A stretch of 64,000 nt of DNA from Massilia frigida (GTDB lineage Bacteria > Pseudomonadota > Gammaproteobacteria > Burkholderiales > Burkholderiaceae_D): the NCBI RefSeq assembly GCF_011682175.1, contig NZ_WHJG01000010.1:62001-126000 (forward strand). The letters are read 5' to 3'. The notes under the pieces were generated by a model. The model saw only the letters and a list, made by a program, of their open reading frames with translations. It was not told the origin of the DNA and did no database searches. A program made the translations under genes and the position numbers. Of this stretch, positions 8,311 through 16,265 are shown one piece after another. Position 1 is the first letter of the stretch, and every line of letters begins with the position of its first letter.

Positions 8311-8614
8311 AGCGTAAGTTATCGGTATGAAGGTCTGGACTGGCCCGGTTCCACGGAATTGGAGGAGTTTCTTAGAAACCGGAGGCTGCGCGCACGCGAC
8401 GAGATAGCCGGGCGGCGTCCTTCCAGGCCCATTCCAGCGCCCACTCCCGCCACGGTTTATAATGCTGCCCCGCGACGCAGAAATGGCAGGCGCGCGCGCT
8501 GGCGGCTGCTTCAAAAAATGGCATCCGTTAGTATGTGCTAACCGGGCAGTCCTTCATGCGGCCTGAGTCAAAAAAGTCAAGCGACGCACAGGAAAATATT
8601 GCTACTTAATTCTA

Positions 8615-8643
8615 TTGCCACTCCCCGGGTGAGGCACTACAAT
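8615..8643 (+). promoter_or_regulatory. Predicted sigma-70 promoter of nrdAB
   Basis: TTGCCA at 8615-8620 and TACAAT at 8638-8643 are separated by exactly 17 bp. Transcription would begin near 8650, giving a leader of about 250 nt before nrdA. The -10 box overlaps the first of two NrdR-box-like palindromes, which is how NrdR normally represses. Confidence 0.6.
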
Positions 8644-8679
8644 TAGTCCCACATTTGATGAATCGACTAGATATAGTGG
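8634..8679. promoter_or_regulatory. Pair of NrdR boxes upstream of nrdA
   Basis: Two 16-bp sites resemble the NrdR consensus ACACTATATATAGTGT: GCACTACAATTAGTCC at 8634-8649 (10 of 16) and CGACTAGATATAGTGG at 8664-8679 (13 of 16). Their starts are 30 bp apart, close to three helical turns, as is usual for paired NrdR boxes. NrdR is the ATP-cone repressor of ribonucleotide reductase genes. The first box covers the predicted -10 element. Confidence 0.7.
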
Positions 8680-8899
8680 TTTTTGAAGCGCTACCACCGA
8701 TAACTCAGCATCCATAACGCAGCACGGCAAGCCCAGTTTTTTAGCGCAATCCACCCACCATCGCCTCACGGCGCCGGCCTCGACAATCCAGGCTGGCGGG
8801 GTAGTTTTTTGTTTTTATATTTGTTGGGGACGGTTGAATGACGCCGTCCACTTGATAACAACCGGCGGCAGACCAAAGCCCGCCGCTCCAGGAGGTCCA

Positions 8900-11854
8900 A
8901 TGCAAACATCCCAAGATTCTTCGATTAACCAATTGCACATCACACCTGGAGCGGCTGGCCAGCCAGCGTCCACCAGCGCCGCCGCCGTCGCCGCCCGCGG
9001 CGACTATCGCATCATCCGCCGCAACGGCGCTGTCGTCGCGTTTGAACCATCGAAGATCTCGATCGCCGTCACCAAGGCCTTTTTGGCCATCAACGGTGGC
9101 CAGAGCGCCGGCTCCGCGCGCGTGCGCGAACTGGTCGAGCAACTGACCGAGAACGTCGTGTCGGCCCTGATCCGGCGCCAGCCATCGGGCGGCACTTTCC
9201 ACATCGAAGACGTGCAGGACCAGGTTGAACTGTCGCTGATGCGTTCGGGCGAGCACGACGTGGCGCGTGCCTACGTGCTGTACCGCGCCAAGCACATGGA
9301 AGAGCGCCGCCTGCAGAAGGAAGCGCTGGGCGGTTCGGCCGAGGTGGCCGCGCCCCAGATCCACGTCACTGAGAACGGCCAGCGCCGCCTGCTCGACATG
9401 AACCAGGTGCGCGACCTGATCGCCGCCGCCTGCGTCGGCCTGGAAAAACACGTCGACGCCGATGCCATCCTGGCTGAAACGGTGAAGAACCTGTACGACG
9501 GCGTGCCGGTCGAAGAGTTGCACAAGTCCGCCATCCTGGCTGCGCGCGCGCTGATGGAAAAGGACCCGGCTTACTCGCAGGTGACCGCCCGCATCCTGCT
9601 GCACACCATCCGCAAGGAAGTGTTCTGCGAAGAAGTCCCGCAAGCAAAGGCGGCGGCACACTATATAGAGTACTTCCCGAAATACATCGCCAAGGGCATC
9701 GAGAACGAGTTGCTGGACCCGGTCCTGGCCACCTTCGACCTGGCCAAGCTGGCGAAAGCCCTGGTTGCCGACCGTGACTTGCAGTTCGGCTACATTGGCC
9801 TGCAAACCCTGTACGACCGCTACTTCCTGCACGTGCGCGATGTGCGCATCGAAATGCCGCAGGCGTTCTACATGCGCGTGGCCATGGGCCTGTCGCTGCG
9901 CGAAGAAAACCGCGAAGCGCGCGCCGTCGAGTTCTACAACCTGCTGTCCTCGTTCGACTTCATGAGCTCGACCCCGACCCTGTTCAACGCCGGCACCCTG
10001 CGCTCGCAGCTCTCGTCGTGCTACCTGACCACCGTCTCGGACGACCTGGAAGGCATCTACGACGCCATCAAGGAAAACGCGCTGCTGGCCAAGTTCGCCG
10101 GCGGCCTGGGCAACGACTGGACGCCGGTGCGCGCCCTGGGCGCCCACATCAAGGGAACCAACGGCAAGTCGCAAGGCGTGGTGCCGTTCCTGAAAGTGGT
10201 CAACGACACCGCCGTGGCGGTCAACCAGGGCGGCAAGCGCAAGGGCGCGGTGTGCGCCTACCTGGAAACCTGGCACATGGACGTGGAAGAATTCCTCGAC
10301 CTGCGCAAGAACACCGGCGACGACCGCCGCCGCACCCACGACATGAACACGGCCAACTGGATTCCCGACCTGTTCATGAAGCGCGTGATGGAAAAGGGCG
10401 ACTGGACCCTGTTCTCGCCATCGGAAACGCCGGACCTGCACGACAAGGTCGGCAAGGCCTTCGAACTGGCCTACACCGGTTACGAAGCCAAGGCTGCCGC
10501 CGGCGAGATCCGCGTGTTCAAGAAGATCGCCGCGCTCGACCTGTGGCGCAAGATGCTGTCGATGCTGTTCGAAACCGGCCACCCATGGATCACCTTCAAG
10601 GATCCATGCAATATCCGTTCGCCACAGCAACACGTGGGCGTGGTCCACAGCTCGAACCTGTGCACCGAGATCACCCTCAACACCAACGAGTCGGAAATTG
10701 CTGTTTGCAACCTGGGTTCCGTGAACTTGCCGGCGCACATGAAAGAAGGCAAGCTCGATCCGGTCAAGCTGCAGAAAACCGTGCGCACCGCGATGCGCAT
10801 GCTCGACAACGTCATCGATATCAATTACTACGCCGTCGAAAAAGCACGTAACTCGAACATGCGCCACCGTCCGGTGGGAATGGGTATCATGGGCTTCCAG
10901 GATTGCCTGCACATGATGCGCGTACCGTATTCGTCGAACCAGGCGGTGGAATTTGCCGACCGTTCGATGGAAGCGGTGTGCTACTACGCCTACCTGGCCT
11001 CGACCGAGCTGGCCGAAGAGCGCGGCCGCTACGAGTCGTACGCCGGCTCGCTGTGGGAGCGCGGCATCCTGCCGCAGGATTCGATCAAGCTGCTGGCCGA
11101 GGAACGCGGCGGCTACCTGGAAGTGGACATGTCGTCGGCCATGGACTGGACCGTGGTGCGCGAGCGCATCAAGCAGTTCGGCATGCGCAACTCGAACTGC
11201 GTGGCGATCGCCCCGACCGCGACGATCTCGAACATCATCGGCGTGTCGGCCTGCATCGAACCGACCTTCCAGAACCTGTATGTGAAGTCGAACCTGTCCG
11301 GCGAATTTACCGAGATCAATTCTTACCTGGTGCGCGACCTCAAGGCGCGCGACCTGTGGGATGAAGTCATGATCGCCGACCTGAAATACTTCGACGGTTC
11401 GCTGGCCAAGATCGACCGCATCCCGCAAGACTTGCGTGACATTTACGCAACGGCGTTCGAAGTCTCGCCGAGCTGGCTGGTGGAAGCGGCGTCGCGCCGC
11501 CAGAAGTGGATCGACCAGGCCCAGTCGCTGAACATCTACATGGCTGGCGCCTCGGGCAAGAAGCTCGATGAAACCTACAAGCTGGCCTGGCTGCGCGGCT
11601 TGAAGACCACCTATTACCTGCGCACCATCGCGGCGACCCACATGGAGAAGTCGACCTCCAAGACCGGCGCGCTGAACGCGGTGGCGGTCGATGGCGGCAT
11701 GTCGGCCCACGCAATGGGTGCGGCGGCCGACACGGCGGCGGCAGCGGCGGCAAGCGCGGCGGCGACGGCAGCGGCGGCGGCCGAGGAAGACGGCGCGGCG
11801 TGCTACCTGCGTCCGGGCGACGATGGCTTCGAGGAATGCGAAGCCTGCCAGTAA
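8900..11854 (+). CDS. nrdA: NrdA, class Ia ribonucleoside-diphosphate reductase, large subunit
   Basis: A 984-residue catalytic subunit that reduces ribonucleoside diphosphates. An ATP-cone lies near residues 33-130 (IIRRNGAVVAFEPSKISIAV), with a second cone-like region at about 155-240 (VTENGQRRLLDMNQVRDLI), explaining the length above the roughly 760 residues of E. coli NrdA. Active-site Cys residues are seen in QLSSCYLTTV, SSNLCTEI (with the Asn-x-Cys-x-Glu triad) and AVCNLGSVNL. The C-terminal redox arm ends EECEACQ (CxxC). Just before it is an alanine-rich stretch of about 25 residues. The start at 8900 has a perfect AGGAGG site; the frame is also open upstream. It is preceded by NrdR boxes and followed by nrdB. 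Confidence 0.96.
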   Translation: MQTSQDSSINQLHITPGAAGQPASTSAAAVAARGDYRIIRRNGAVVAFEPSKISIAVTKAFLAINGGQSAGSARVRELVEQLTENVVSALIRRQPSGGTFHIEDVQDQVELSLMRSGEHDVARAYVLYRAKHMEERRLQKEALGGSAEVAAPQIHVTENGQRRLLDMNQVRDLIAAACVGLEKHVDADAILAETVKNLYDGVPVEELHKSAILAARALMEKDPAYSQVTARILLHTIRKEVFCEEVPQAKAAAHYIEYFPKYIAKGIENELLDPVLATFDLAKLAKALVADRDLQFGYIGLQTLYDRYFLHVRDVRIEMPQAFYMRVAMGLSLREENREARAVEFYNLLSSFDFMSSTPTLFNAGTLRSQLSSCYLTTVSDDLEGIYDAIKENALLAKFAGGLGNDWTPVRALGAHIKGTNGKSQGVVPFLKVVNDTAVAVNQGGKRKGAVCAYLETWHMDVEEFLDLRKNTGDDRRRTHDMNTANWIPDLFMKRVMEKGDWTLFSPSETPDLHDKVGKAFELAYTGYEAKAAAGEIRVFKKIAALDLWRKMLSMLFETGHPWITFKDPCNIRSPQQHVGVVHSSNLCTEITLNTNESEIAVCNLGSVNLPAHMKEGKLDPVKLQKTVRTAMRMLDNVIDINYYAVEKARNSNMRHRPVGMGIMGFQDCLHMMRVPYSSNQAVEFADRSMEAVCYYAYLASTELAEERGRYESYAGSLWERGILPQDSIKLLAEERGGYLEVDMSSAMDWTVVRERIKQFGMRNSNCVAIAPTATISNIIGVSACIEPTFQNLYVKSNLSGEFTEINSYLVRDLKARDLWDEVMIADLKYFDGSLAKIDRIPQDLRDIYATAFEVSPSWLVEAASRRQKWIDQAQSLNIYMAGASGKKLDETYKLAWLRGLKTTYYLRTIAATHMEKSTSKTGALNAVAVDGGMSAHAMGAAADTAAAAAASAAATAAAAAEEDGAACYLRPGDDGFEECEACQ

Positions 11855-11930
11855 GCGCTGGCAAAGAGGCGACAGCGCCACGGCGCTTCGCGCAAGACCG
11901 AATTGAAGACTGACGAAAAGAGGAATCACC

Positions 11931-13127
11931 ATGTTGTCCTGGGACGATGAAACAGCCAGCGCGCCAGCCGCGCGCCCCGTGGCGCCAAGCGCCGCCGTAG
12001 CGGGTGCCGTAGCGGGTGCCGTAGCGGGTGCCGTAGCGGGTGCCGTAGCGGGTACCGTAGCGGGTGCCGTAGCGGGTACCGAACCCGCAGCGGATGCCGT
12101 AGCGGTCGCCAAGCGCGTGCACGCCGACGACAAACGCATCATCAACGGCAAGACCGATGTCAACCAGCTGGTCCCGTTCAAGTACAAATGGGCGTGGGAC
12201 AAATACCTGGCCGGTTGCGCGAATCACTGGATGCCGCAAGAGGTCAACATGCAGCGCGACATCGAGTTGTGGAAAAATCCCAACGGTTTGACCGACGACG
12301 AGCGCCGTCTGGTGAAGCGCAACCTGGGCTTCTTCGTGACCGCCGATTCGCTGGCCGCCAACAACATCGTGCTGGGCACCTACCGCCACATCACGGCGCC
12401 CGAGTGCCGCCAGTACCTGCTGCGCCAGGCGTTCGAGGAAGCGATCCACACCCACGCCTACCAGTACATCGTGGAGTCGCTCGGCCTGGACGAAGCCGAG
12501 ATTTTCAACGCCTACAACGAAGTCAAGTCGATCCGCGACAAGGATGAGTTCCTGATTCCGTTCATTAACACCCTGACCGATCCGGCGTTCACCACCGGCA
12601 CCGTGGAAAACGACCAGAAGCTGTTGAAATCGCTGATCGTGTTCGCCTGCCTGATGGAAGGCTTGTTCTTCTATGTGGGCTTTACCCAGATCCTGGCGCT
12701 GGGCCGCCAGAACAAGATGATGGGTGCGGCAGAGCAATATCAGTACATCCTGCGCGACGAATCGATGCACTGCAACTTCGGCATCGACTTGATCAACACG
12801 ATCAAGATGGAAAACCCGCTGCTGTGGACCCCGGCGTTCCGCGAAGAGATCAAGGCGCTGTTCCTGCAAGCGGTCGACCTGGAGTATGCGTACGCCGAAG
12901 ACACCATGCCGCGCGGCGTGCTGGGCCTGAACGCGACCATGTTCAAGGGTTACCTGCGCTTCATCGCCAACCGCCGCGCCCAGCAGATTGGCCTGGACGC
13001 GCTGTTCGCGCACGAGGAAAACCCCTTCCCGTGGATGAGCGAGATGATCGACCTGAAGAAGGAACGCAACTTCTTCGAGACGCGCGTGACCGAGTACCAG
13101 ACCGGCGGCGCGCTGAACTGGGAATAA
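11931..13127 (+). CDS. nrdB: NrdB, class Ia ribonucleoside-diphosphate reductase, small subunit
   Basis: A 398-residue diiron subunit carrying the tyrosyl radical. The cofactor ligand motif [13 protein letters not shown] matches the E115/H118/Y122 arrangement of E. coli NrdB, and [13 protein letters not shown] gives the second Glu/His pair. The C-terminal tail [12 protein letters not shown] is the expected anchor to NrdA. The N-terminal 60 residues are unusual: a run of Val-Ala-Gly-Ala units encoded by seven 12-bp DNA repeats precedes the conserved start ([18 protein letters not shown]). The gap to nrdA is 76 bp and a ribosome site (AAGAGG) lies before the ATG. An intrinsic terminator follows at 13170. 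Confidence 0.95.
   Translation: MLSWDDETASAPAARPVAPSAAVAGAVAGAVAGAVAGAVAGTVAGAVAGTEPAADAVAVAKRVHADDKRIINGKTDVNQLVPFKYKWAWDKYLAGCANHWMPQEVNMQRDIELWKNPNGLTDDERRLVKRNLGFFVTADSLAANNIVLGTYRHITAPECRQYLLRQAFEEAIHTHAYQYIVESLGLDEAEIFNAYNEVKSIRDKDEFLIPFINTLTDPAFTTGTVENDQKLLKSLIVFACLMEGLFFYVGFTQILALGRQNKMMGAAEQYQYILRDESMHCNFGIDLINTIKMENPLLWTPAFREEIKALFLQAVDLEYAYAEDTMPRGVLGLNATMFKGYLRFIANRRAQQIGLDALFAHEENPFPWMSEMIDLKKERNFFETRVTEYQTGGALNWE
11994..12077 (+). repeat. 12-bp tandem repeat in the 5' end of nrdB, seven units
   Basis: Seven units of GCCGTAGCGGGT (one with ACC instead of GCC) encode repeated Ala-Val-Ala-Gly. Nearly every unit is identical at DNA level, including third codon positions, which points to slippage or recent expansion. 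The repeat length and the CGGGTACCG core resemble the array at 1045-1116. Confidence 0.95.
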
Positions 13128-13169
13128 GCATCGCTGCGCTGCGGGATCACCCTGCCGTGCGTTCTTCTG

Positions 13170-13199
13170 AAAGCTCCCTGTGGGAGCTTTCTTCATTTT
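13170..13199 (+). terminator. Intrinsic terminator after nrdB
   Basis: AAAGCTCCC-TGT-GGGAGCTTT followed by CTTCATTTT: a nine-bp perfect stem with a three-base loop and a T-rich tail, 42 bp past the nrdB stop. It is partly usable in the other direction for the convergent Cache gene. Confidence 0.8.
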
Positions 13200-13221
13200 G
13201 GGAGCCGCGCACGCCCGTGTC

Positions 13222-13692
13222 TCAGGACTTGCCGGGCTTGTACACGCCGCACGCCAAGTACACATCGTCGACCCGCTCGACGTAGGTACTCTTCGCTTCC
13301 AGCGCGCCGCTTTTGGCGTTGGGCCATTTGTACTCGACCCAGCCCTTGCCCTCCTTGGCGGCCACCTCGCGGAAGCGGCGCGTGAAATACACGCCGTCGA
13401 CGTCGCGCAGGTCGCCCAGTTCCTTGCCAACGAGTTTGGTATTGGCGCCGTGCGCCCTCACCGGCCCTGGCGCGACGGGCGCGATGAACAGGTAGAGGTC
13501 CTTGCTTTCAAACAGGCCGGTCTTGCCGTTGATCTCGGCGGCGGTCTTTTCCATGCCGTTCGTCTTGTAGTAGGTGATCGCCTTTTTCACCAGGGCCACC
13601 GCTTCCTCGCTGGTGCCGCGTTCGGCAGCTCCCGCCGCCGCCATCAGCGATGCCATGCCGAGGATGGTGAGCCACTTGACTAATCTGTTTAT
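13222..13692 (-). CDS. Secreted single-Cache-domain protein, possible AUA start
   Basis: About 156 residues. A signal peptide (NRLVKWLTILGMASLMAAAG, cut after GAA) is followed by a small Cache-like ligand-binding domain: VALVKKAITYYKTNGMEKTA, the aromatic motif KDLYLFIAPV, and GVYFTRRFREVAAKEGKGWV. Such single-Cache periplasmic proteins are common in Oxalobacteraceae and their ligands are unknown. The start is odd. The natural start of the signal peptide, seven bases behind AGGAGA, is the codon ATA at 13692. The nearest ATG lies inside the hydrophobic core, and the upstream TTG at 13782 has no ribosome site and would add 30 basic residues. It is convergent with nrdB. Confidence 0.7.
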   Translation of the reverse strand: MNRLVKWLTILGMASLMAAAGAAERGTSEEAVALVKKAITYYKTNGMEKTAAEINGKTGLFESKDLYLFIAPVAPGPVRAHGANTKLVGKELGDLRDVDGVYFTRRFREVAAKEGKGWVEYKWPNAKSGALEAKSTYVERVDDVYLACGVYKPGKS

Positions 13693-13782
13693 CGATCGTC
13701 TCCTGTTTTGTTGTGGTCGCCGCGCGGCGCCTGAAGCGATGCTATGCCGGCGCCGGACCTGGCACAAGAGCGCACGCGACAA

Positions 13783-14160
13783 GGAGCGCAGCGGCGCGCC
13801 AAACTGTTTACTTCAAGCGAGCGCGCGAGCGCGCAGCGCCATTCACGTGCGCGCTTGCGCCAATACGTCTCGCAGCAGCAACGAACAGCGCGCGATGCGC
13901 GCGTCGTGCGCATCTGCCGCATTCGACGCCGCGCATGTCGCTGCGCGCAGCGCGCAGCGCGCGCCGCCTGCCGCCGGCGCTGCCGGCGCGCGCTTGGCGG
14001 CGCCGCATAGCGCCTTTAGGTACGGCATGTCTGCGTTGCTCGTGGGCGCGCGCCCGCAGTGCCCGGGCCGCATCGACCGCACGCGCGGCGACGCGCTGCG
14101 CGCATTGGCGCGCCGCCGCGCGCAACGATCGCGTGCCGATGCGCGCGCCACGCGAAAAAA
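13783..14160. other. GCGC/CGCG-dense stretch without a credible gene
   Basis: Nearly all frames are open on both strands, yet their translations are only Arg/Ala/Cys mixtures without ribosome sites. GCGC and CGCG tetramers occur every few bases, many in alternating purine-pyrimidine runs. I see no gene, terminator or clear promoter. The composition differs from the flanks, and the stretch ends sharply at an A9 run (14155-14163). Confidence 0.6.
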
Positions 14161-14217
14161 AAAGTCAAACAAATGCAGTGTGCCAGTTGCGCACTGACAA
14201 GGTTTTCGTGTACTTTA

Positions 14218-14380
14218 CGTGATTGAATTTGTCAAAACGTGAACGCGAAGATGCAAGCCGCGCGCGACGACAAAATCATCGATCAAAATGGGACGCTGAT
14301 TCAACAGATATGTGCTTAAACTTCTGCAAAAGACAAAGCCGCACTGCCTGATCCAGTTCAGGCATGGCGGCTTTTTCTTT
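14218..14380 (+). ncRNA. Candidate small RNA or short-peptide transcript
   Basis: A strong intrinsic terminator at 14335-14380 points rightward but no protein gene precedes it. A possible promoter is TTGCGC with TACTTT 18 bp further on, near 14190-14220. A 22-codon frame (ATG 14251, or GTG 14239 giving 26 codons) ends at 14319, without a good ribosome site. The transcript would be about 160 nt. Assignment rests on the terminator and position only. Confidence 0.3.
14335..14380 (+). terminator. Strong intrinsic terminator without an assigned gene
   Basis: AAAGCCGC pairs with GCGGCTTT, and inside it TGCCTGA pairs with TCAGGCA around a six-base loop. TTTTTCTTTT follows. It precedes the histone-like gene by about 250 bp. 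Confidence 0.85.
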
Positions 14381-14457
14381 TACGGTTGTGGGCTTTTGGA
14401 TGTGGACAGCGAACCATGAACACCGTATCCGTCGTCTCTGTTTTCAGAAACGACTAT

Positions 14458-14499
14458 AGCTGAAGCGCTGCAAACTTGAGGAGTTGCAGCAGTTCAGCT
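14458..14499 (+). promoter_or_regulatory. Structured hairpin upstream of the histone H1-like gene
   Basis: AGCTGAA (14458-14464) pairs with TTCAGCT (14493-14499), and GCTGCAA (14467-14473) pairs with TTGCAGC (14484-14490), separated by a two-by-two internal loop. No T-run follows, so it is not a terminator. It may be part of the histone mRNA leader. No promoter could be placed with confidence. Confidence 0.4.
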
Positions 14500-14633
14500 G
14501 GTGCCGAATTCATTAGCATAAACACGATCACGTTTGTGCCGATGAATAATTCGCCTGACCTCCAGTTACGGGTCGGACGGGTTTTAAATCTTGTAGCGTG
14601 ATTTTTTCCCATCGCAGATGAAGGAGAACCCAA

Positions 14634-15656
14634 ATGGCAACAGCCGCTAAGAAACCCGCAGTAAAGAAACCAGTCGCGAAAGCCGCTGCCGAGAAACCAG
14701 TGAAGAAAGTCGCCGCGAAAGCAGCCGCAGCCAAGCCAGCCACGAAAGCCGCAGCGAAACCTGCAGCCAAGCCGGCAGCGAAGAAGGCCGCAGCGAAAAC
14801 CGCAGCCAAGCCAGCAGCAAAGCCAGCAGCGAAAAAAGCCGCAGCCAAGCCAGCAGCGAAGCCAGTAGCGAAAAAAGCCGCAGCGAAAACCGCCGCCAAG
14901 CCAGCAGCCAAGTCGGCAGCGAAGTCGGCAGCCAAGCCGGTAGCGAAAAAAGCAGCAGCCAAGCCGGCCGCCAAGCCAGTCGCTAAAAAAGCAGCAGCCA
15001 AGCCAGTCGCCAAAAAAGCGGCAGCCAAGCCAGCAGCCAAACCAGCAGCCAAGGCAAAAGCCGCGGCCAAGCCGGTAGCGAAGAAGGCAGCAGCGAAGCC
15101 AGCAGCGAAAAAAGCCGCAGCGAAGTCGTCGGCCAAGCCAGCAGCCAAGTCGGCAGCGAAGCCAGCAGCCAAGCCGGTAGCGAAAAAAGCCGCCGCCAAA
15201 CCGGCCGCCAAGCCTGTCGCCAAAAAAGCAGCAGCGAAGCCAGCAGCCAGCAAAGCCGCAGCCAAGCCAGCCGCCAAAAAAGCAGCAGCGACGTCGACCG
15301 CCAAAAAACCAGCAGTAACTAAAGCAGCAGCAAAGCCAGCAGCGAAAGCAGCAGCAAAGCCAGCAGCAAAAAAGGTGGCGGCTAAGCCAGCAGCAAAAAA
15401 GCCGGTTAAGGCTGCGGCGAAGCCAGCAGCCAAGCCAGCAGCGGCGCCAGCGGCAGCTCCTGTCGCTGCGGTAGCCAAGCCGGTTGTAAAGAAGGCGGGA
15501 CCGCCGAAGAAGGCAGCTGCGCCGAAAGCCGACGCGGCATCGAAGCCAGCCACTCCTGCACCAGCAGTAGCGGCAGCACCGGCGCCAGCGCCAGCGGCGA
15601 AAACTGTGTTGGCTCCAGCAGCAGCATGGCCTTTCCCGACCAGCAGCCGTCCGTAA
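14634..15656 (+). CDS. Histone H1-like Lys/Ala/Pro-rich DNA-binding protein
   Basis: A 340-residue protein built almost only of Lys, Ala and Pro, in repeats such as AKPAAKPVAKKAAAKPAAK, resembling the H1-like proteins of Bordetella (BpH1), Chlamydia HctB and Pseudomonas AlgP. Such proteins bind DNA without sequence specificity and may compact the nucleoid. The final 60 residues shift to Ala/Pro with fewer Lys. A good ribosome site (GAAGGAGA) precedes the ATG. The gene is short-repeat DNA throughout, so its length is probably variable among strains. A terminator follows at 15685. The antisense Ala/Gly/Phe frame is a shadow. Confidence 0.9.
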   Translation: MATAAKKPAVKKPVAKAAAEKPVKKVAAKAAAAKPATKAAAKPAAKPAAKKAAAKTAAKPAAKPAAKKAAAKPAAKPVAKKAAAKTAAKPAAKSAAKSAAKPVAKKAAAKPAAKPVAKKAAAKPVAKKAAAKPAAKPAAKAKAAAKPVAKKAAAKPAAKKAAAKSSAKPAAKSAAKPAAKPVAKKAAAKPAAKPVAKKAAAKPAASKAAAKPAAKKAAATSTAKKPAVTKAAAKPAAKAAAKPAAKKVAAKPAAKKPVKAAAKPAAKPAAAPAAAPVAAVAKPVVKKAGPPKKAAAPKADAASKPATPAPAVAAAPAPAPAAKTVLAPAAAWPFPTSSRP

Positions 15657-15684
15657 CAGGCAGTTGGGCCTGGATCAGGCAAAA

Positions 15685-15723
15685 TGCCGCTGTGTGACTT
15701 GATTCACACAGCGGTTTTTTTTT
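15685..15723 (+). terminator. Intrinsic terminator of the histone-like gene
   Basis: CCGCTGTGTGA-CTTGAT-TCACACAGCGG followed by nine T residues: an 11-bp perfect stem. It lies just before the yggT ribosome site (AAGGAGA at 15724-15730). Confidence 0.93.
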
Positions 15724-15734
15724 AAGGAGAGCAT

Positions 15735-16265
15735 GTGCACAGTATTGTTCAGTTGATCGTCGACACCATCTCCTCCATTCTCGGTGGAGTCTTGTTGCTG
15801 CGGTTTTGGATGCAGGCGATTCGCGTGCGCCCGCCGTCGCAGATCGGGCAATTTATCTATGCCCTGTCGGACTGGATGGTGCTGCCGATGCGGCGCATCA
15901 TTCCCGGCGTGGGTGGCTACGACTGGGCCAGCCTGGTCGGCGCCTTTCTGGTGGTGGCGCTGGCGACGTCCGTGATCCTGTTCTTTGGCGCCTCGTTCGA
16001 GATGGTGGCCATCCTGGCGCTGTACAACTTCCTGACCTGGATCCTGTACGGCTTCATCGGCTTGCTGTTCATCGAAGTCATCCTGAGCTGGGTCAACCCG
16101 CAGGCGCCGATGGCGCCCTTCGTGCAGGCCCTCAATGCCCCCTTGCTGCGTCCGCTGCGCAAAGTGGTGCCGCCGATTGGCGGAATCGATCTGTCGGTGA
16201 TGGTGGCGATGATCCTGCTCAAGATCGTGCACATCTTGGTGCAGATGCTGTTCGGCCTGCGATGA
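15735..16265 (+). CDS. yggT: YggT family integral membrane protein
   Basis: A 176-residue protein with two YGGT repeats, each a pair of hydrophobic helices. Repeat one ends with RPPSQIGQFIYALSDWMVLPMRRIIPG, and repeat two contains LSWVNPQAPMAPFVQALNAPLLRPLRKVVPPIGG (partial motifs: DWMVLPMRRIIPG, LLRPLRKVVPPIGG). YggT proteins are linked to osmotic or cell-division related membrane functions, without a defined activity. The start is GTG at 15735 behind AAGGAGA; an ATG two bases earlier is in another frame. The stop overlaps yggU by 4 bp, the usual neighbour. Confidence 0.88.
   Translation: MHSIVQLIVDTISSILGGVLLLRFWMQAIRVRPPSQIGQFIYALSDWMVLPMRRIIPGVGGYDWASLVGAFLVVALATSVILFFGASFEMVAILALYNFLTWILYGFIGLLFIEVILSWVNPQAPMAPFVQALNAPLLRPLRKVVPPIGGIDLSVMVAMILLKIVHILVQMLFGLR

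Larger units (their letters stand above)
8103..8614. other. Gene-free gap between pilR and the nrdA promoter
   Basis: No credible gene is seen here on either strand. The short frames start without ribosome sites and have no recognisable composition. The stretch holds two inverted repeats of the dRS3-like type (8187-8209 and 8283-8310) and a perfect TATAAT at 8458-8463 without a good -35 partner. In related Burkholderiales I expect ampD at this place; nothing like it is visible. Confidence 0.6.

Noticed and set aside
8741-12202. An 1153-residue minus-strand frame over nrdA
   Set aside because: It covers a well-defined NrdA on the plus strand and shows only shadow composition.
13574-14197. Arg/Ala-rich frames in the GCGC-dense stretch, on both strands
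   Set aside because: Most frames are open by composition. No ribosome sites, conserved-looking segments or sensible starts were found.
14528-15682. A 384-residue Ala/Gly/Phe-rich frame opposite the histone-like gene
   Set aside because: It is the mirror of Lys/Ala/Pro codon repeats, and the plus strand has a good ribosome site and a terminator.
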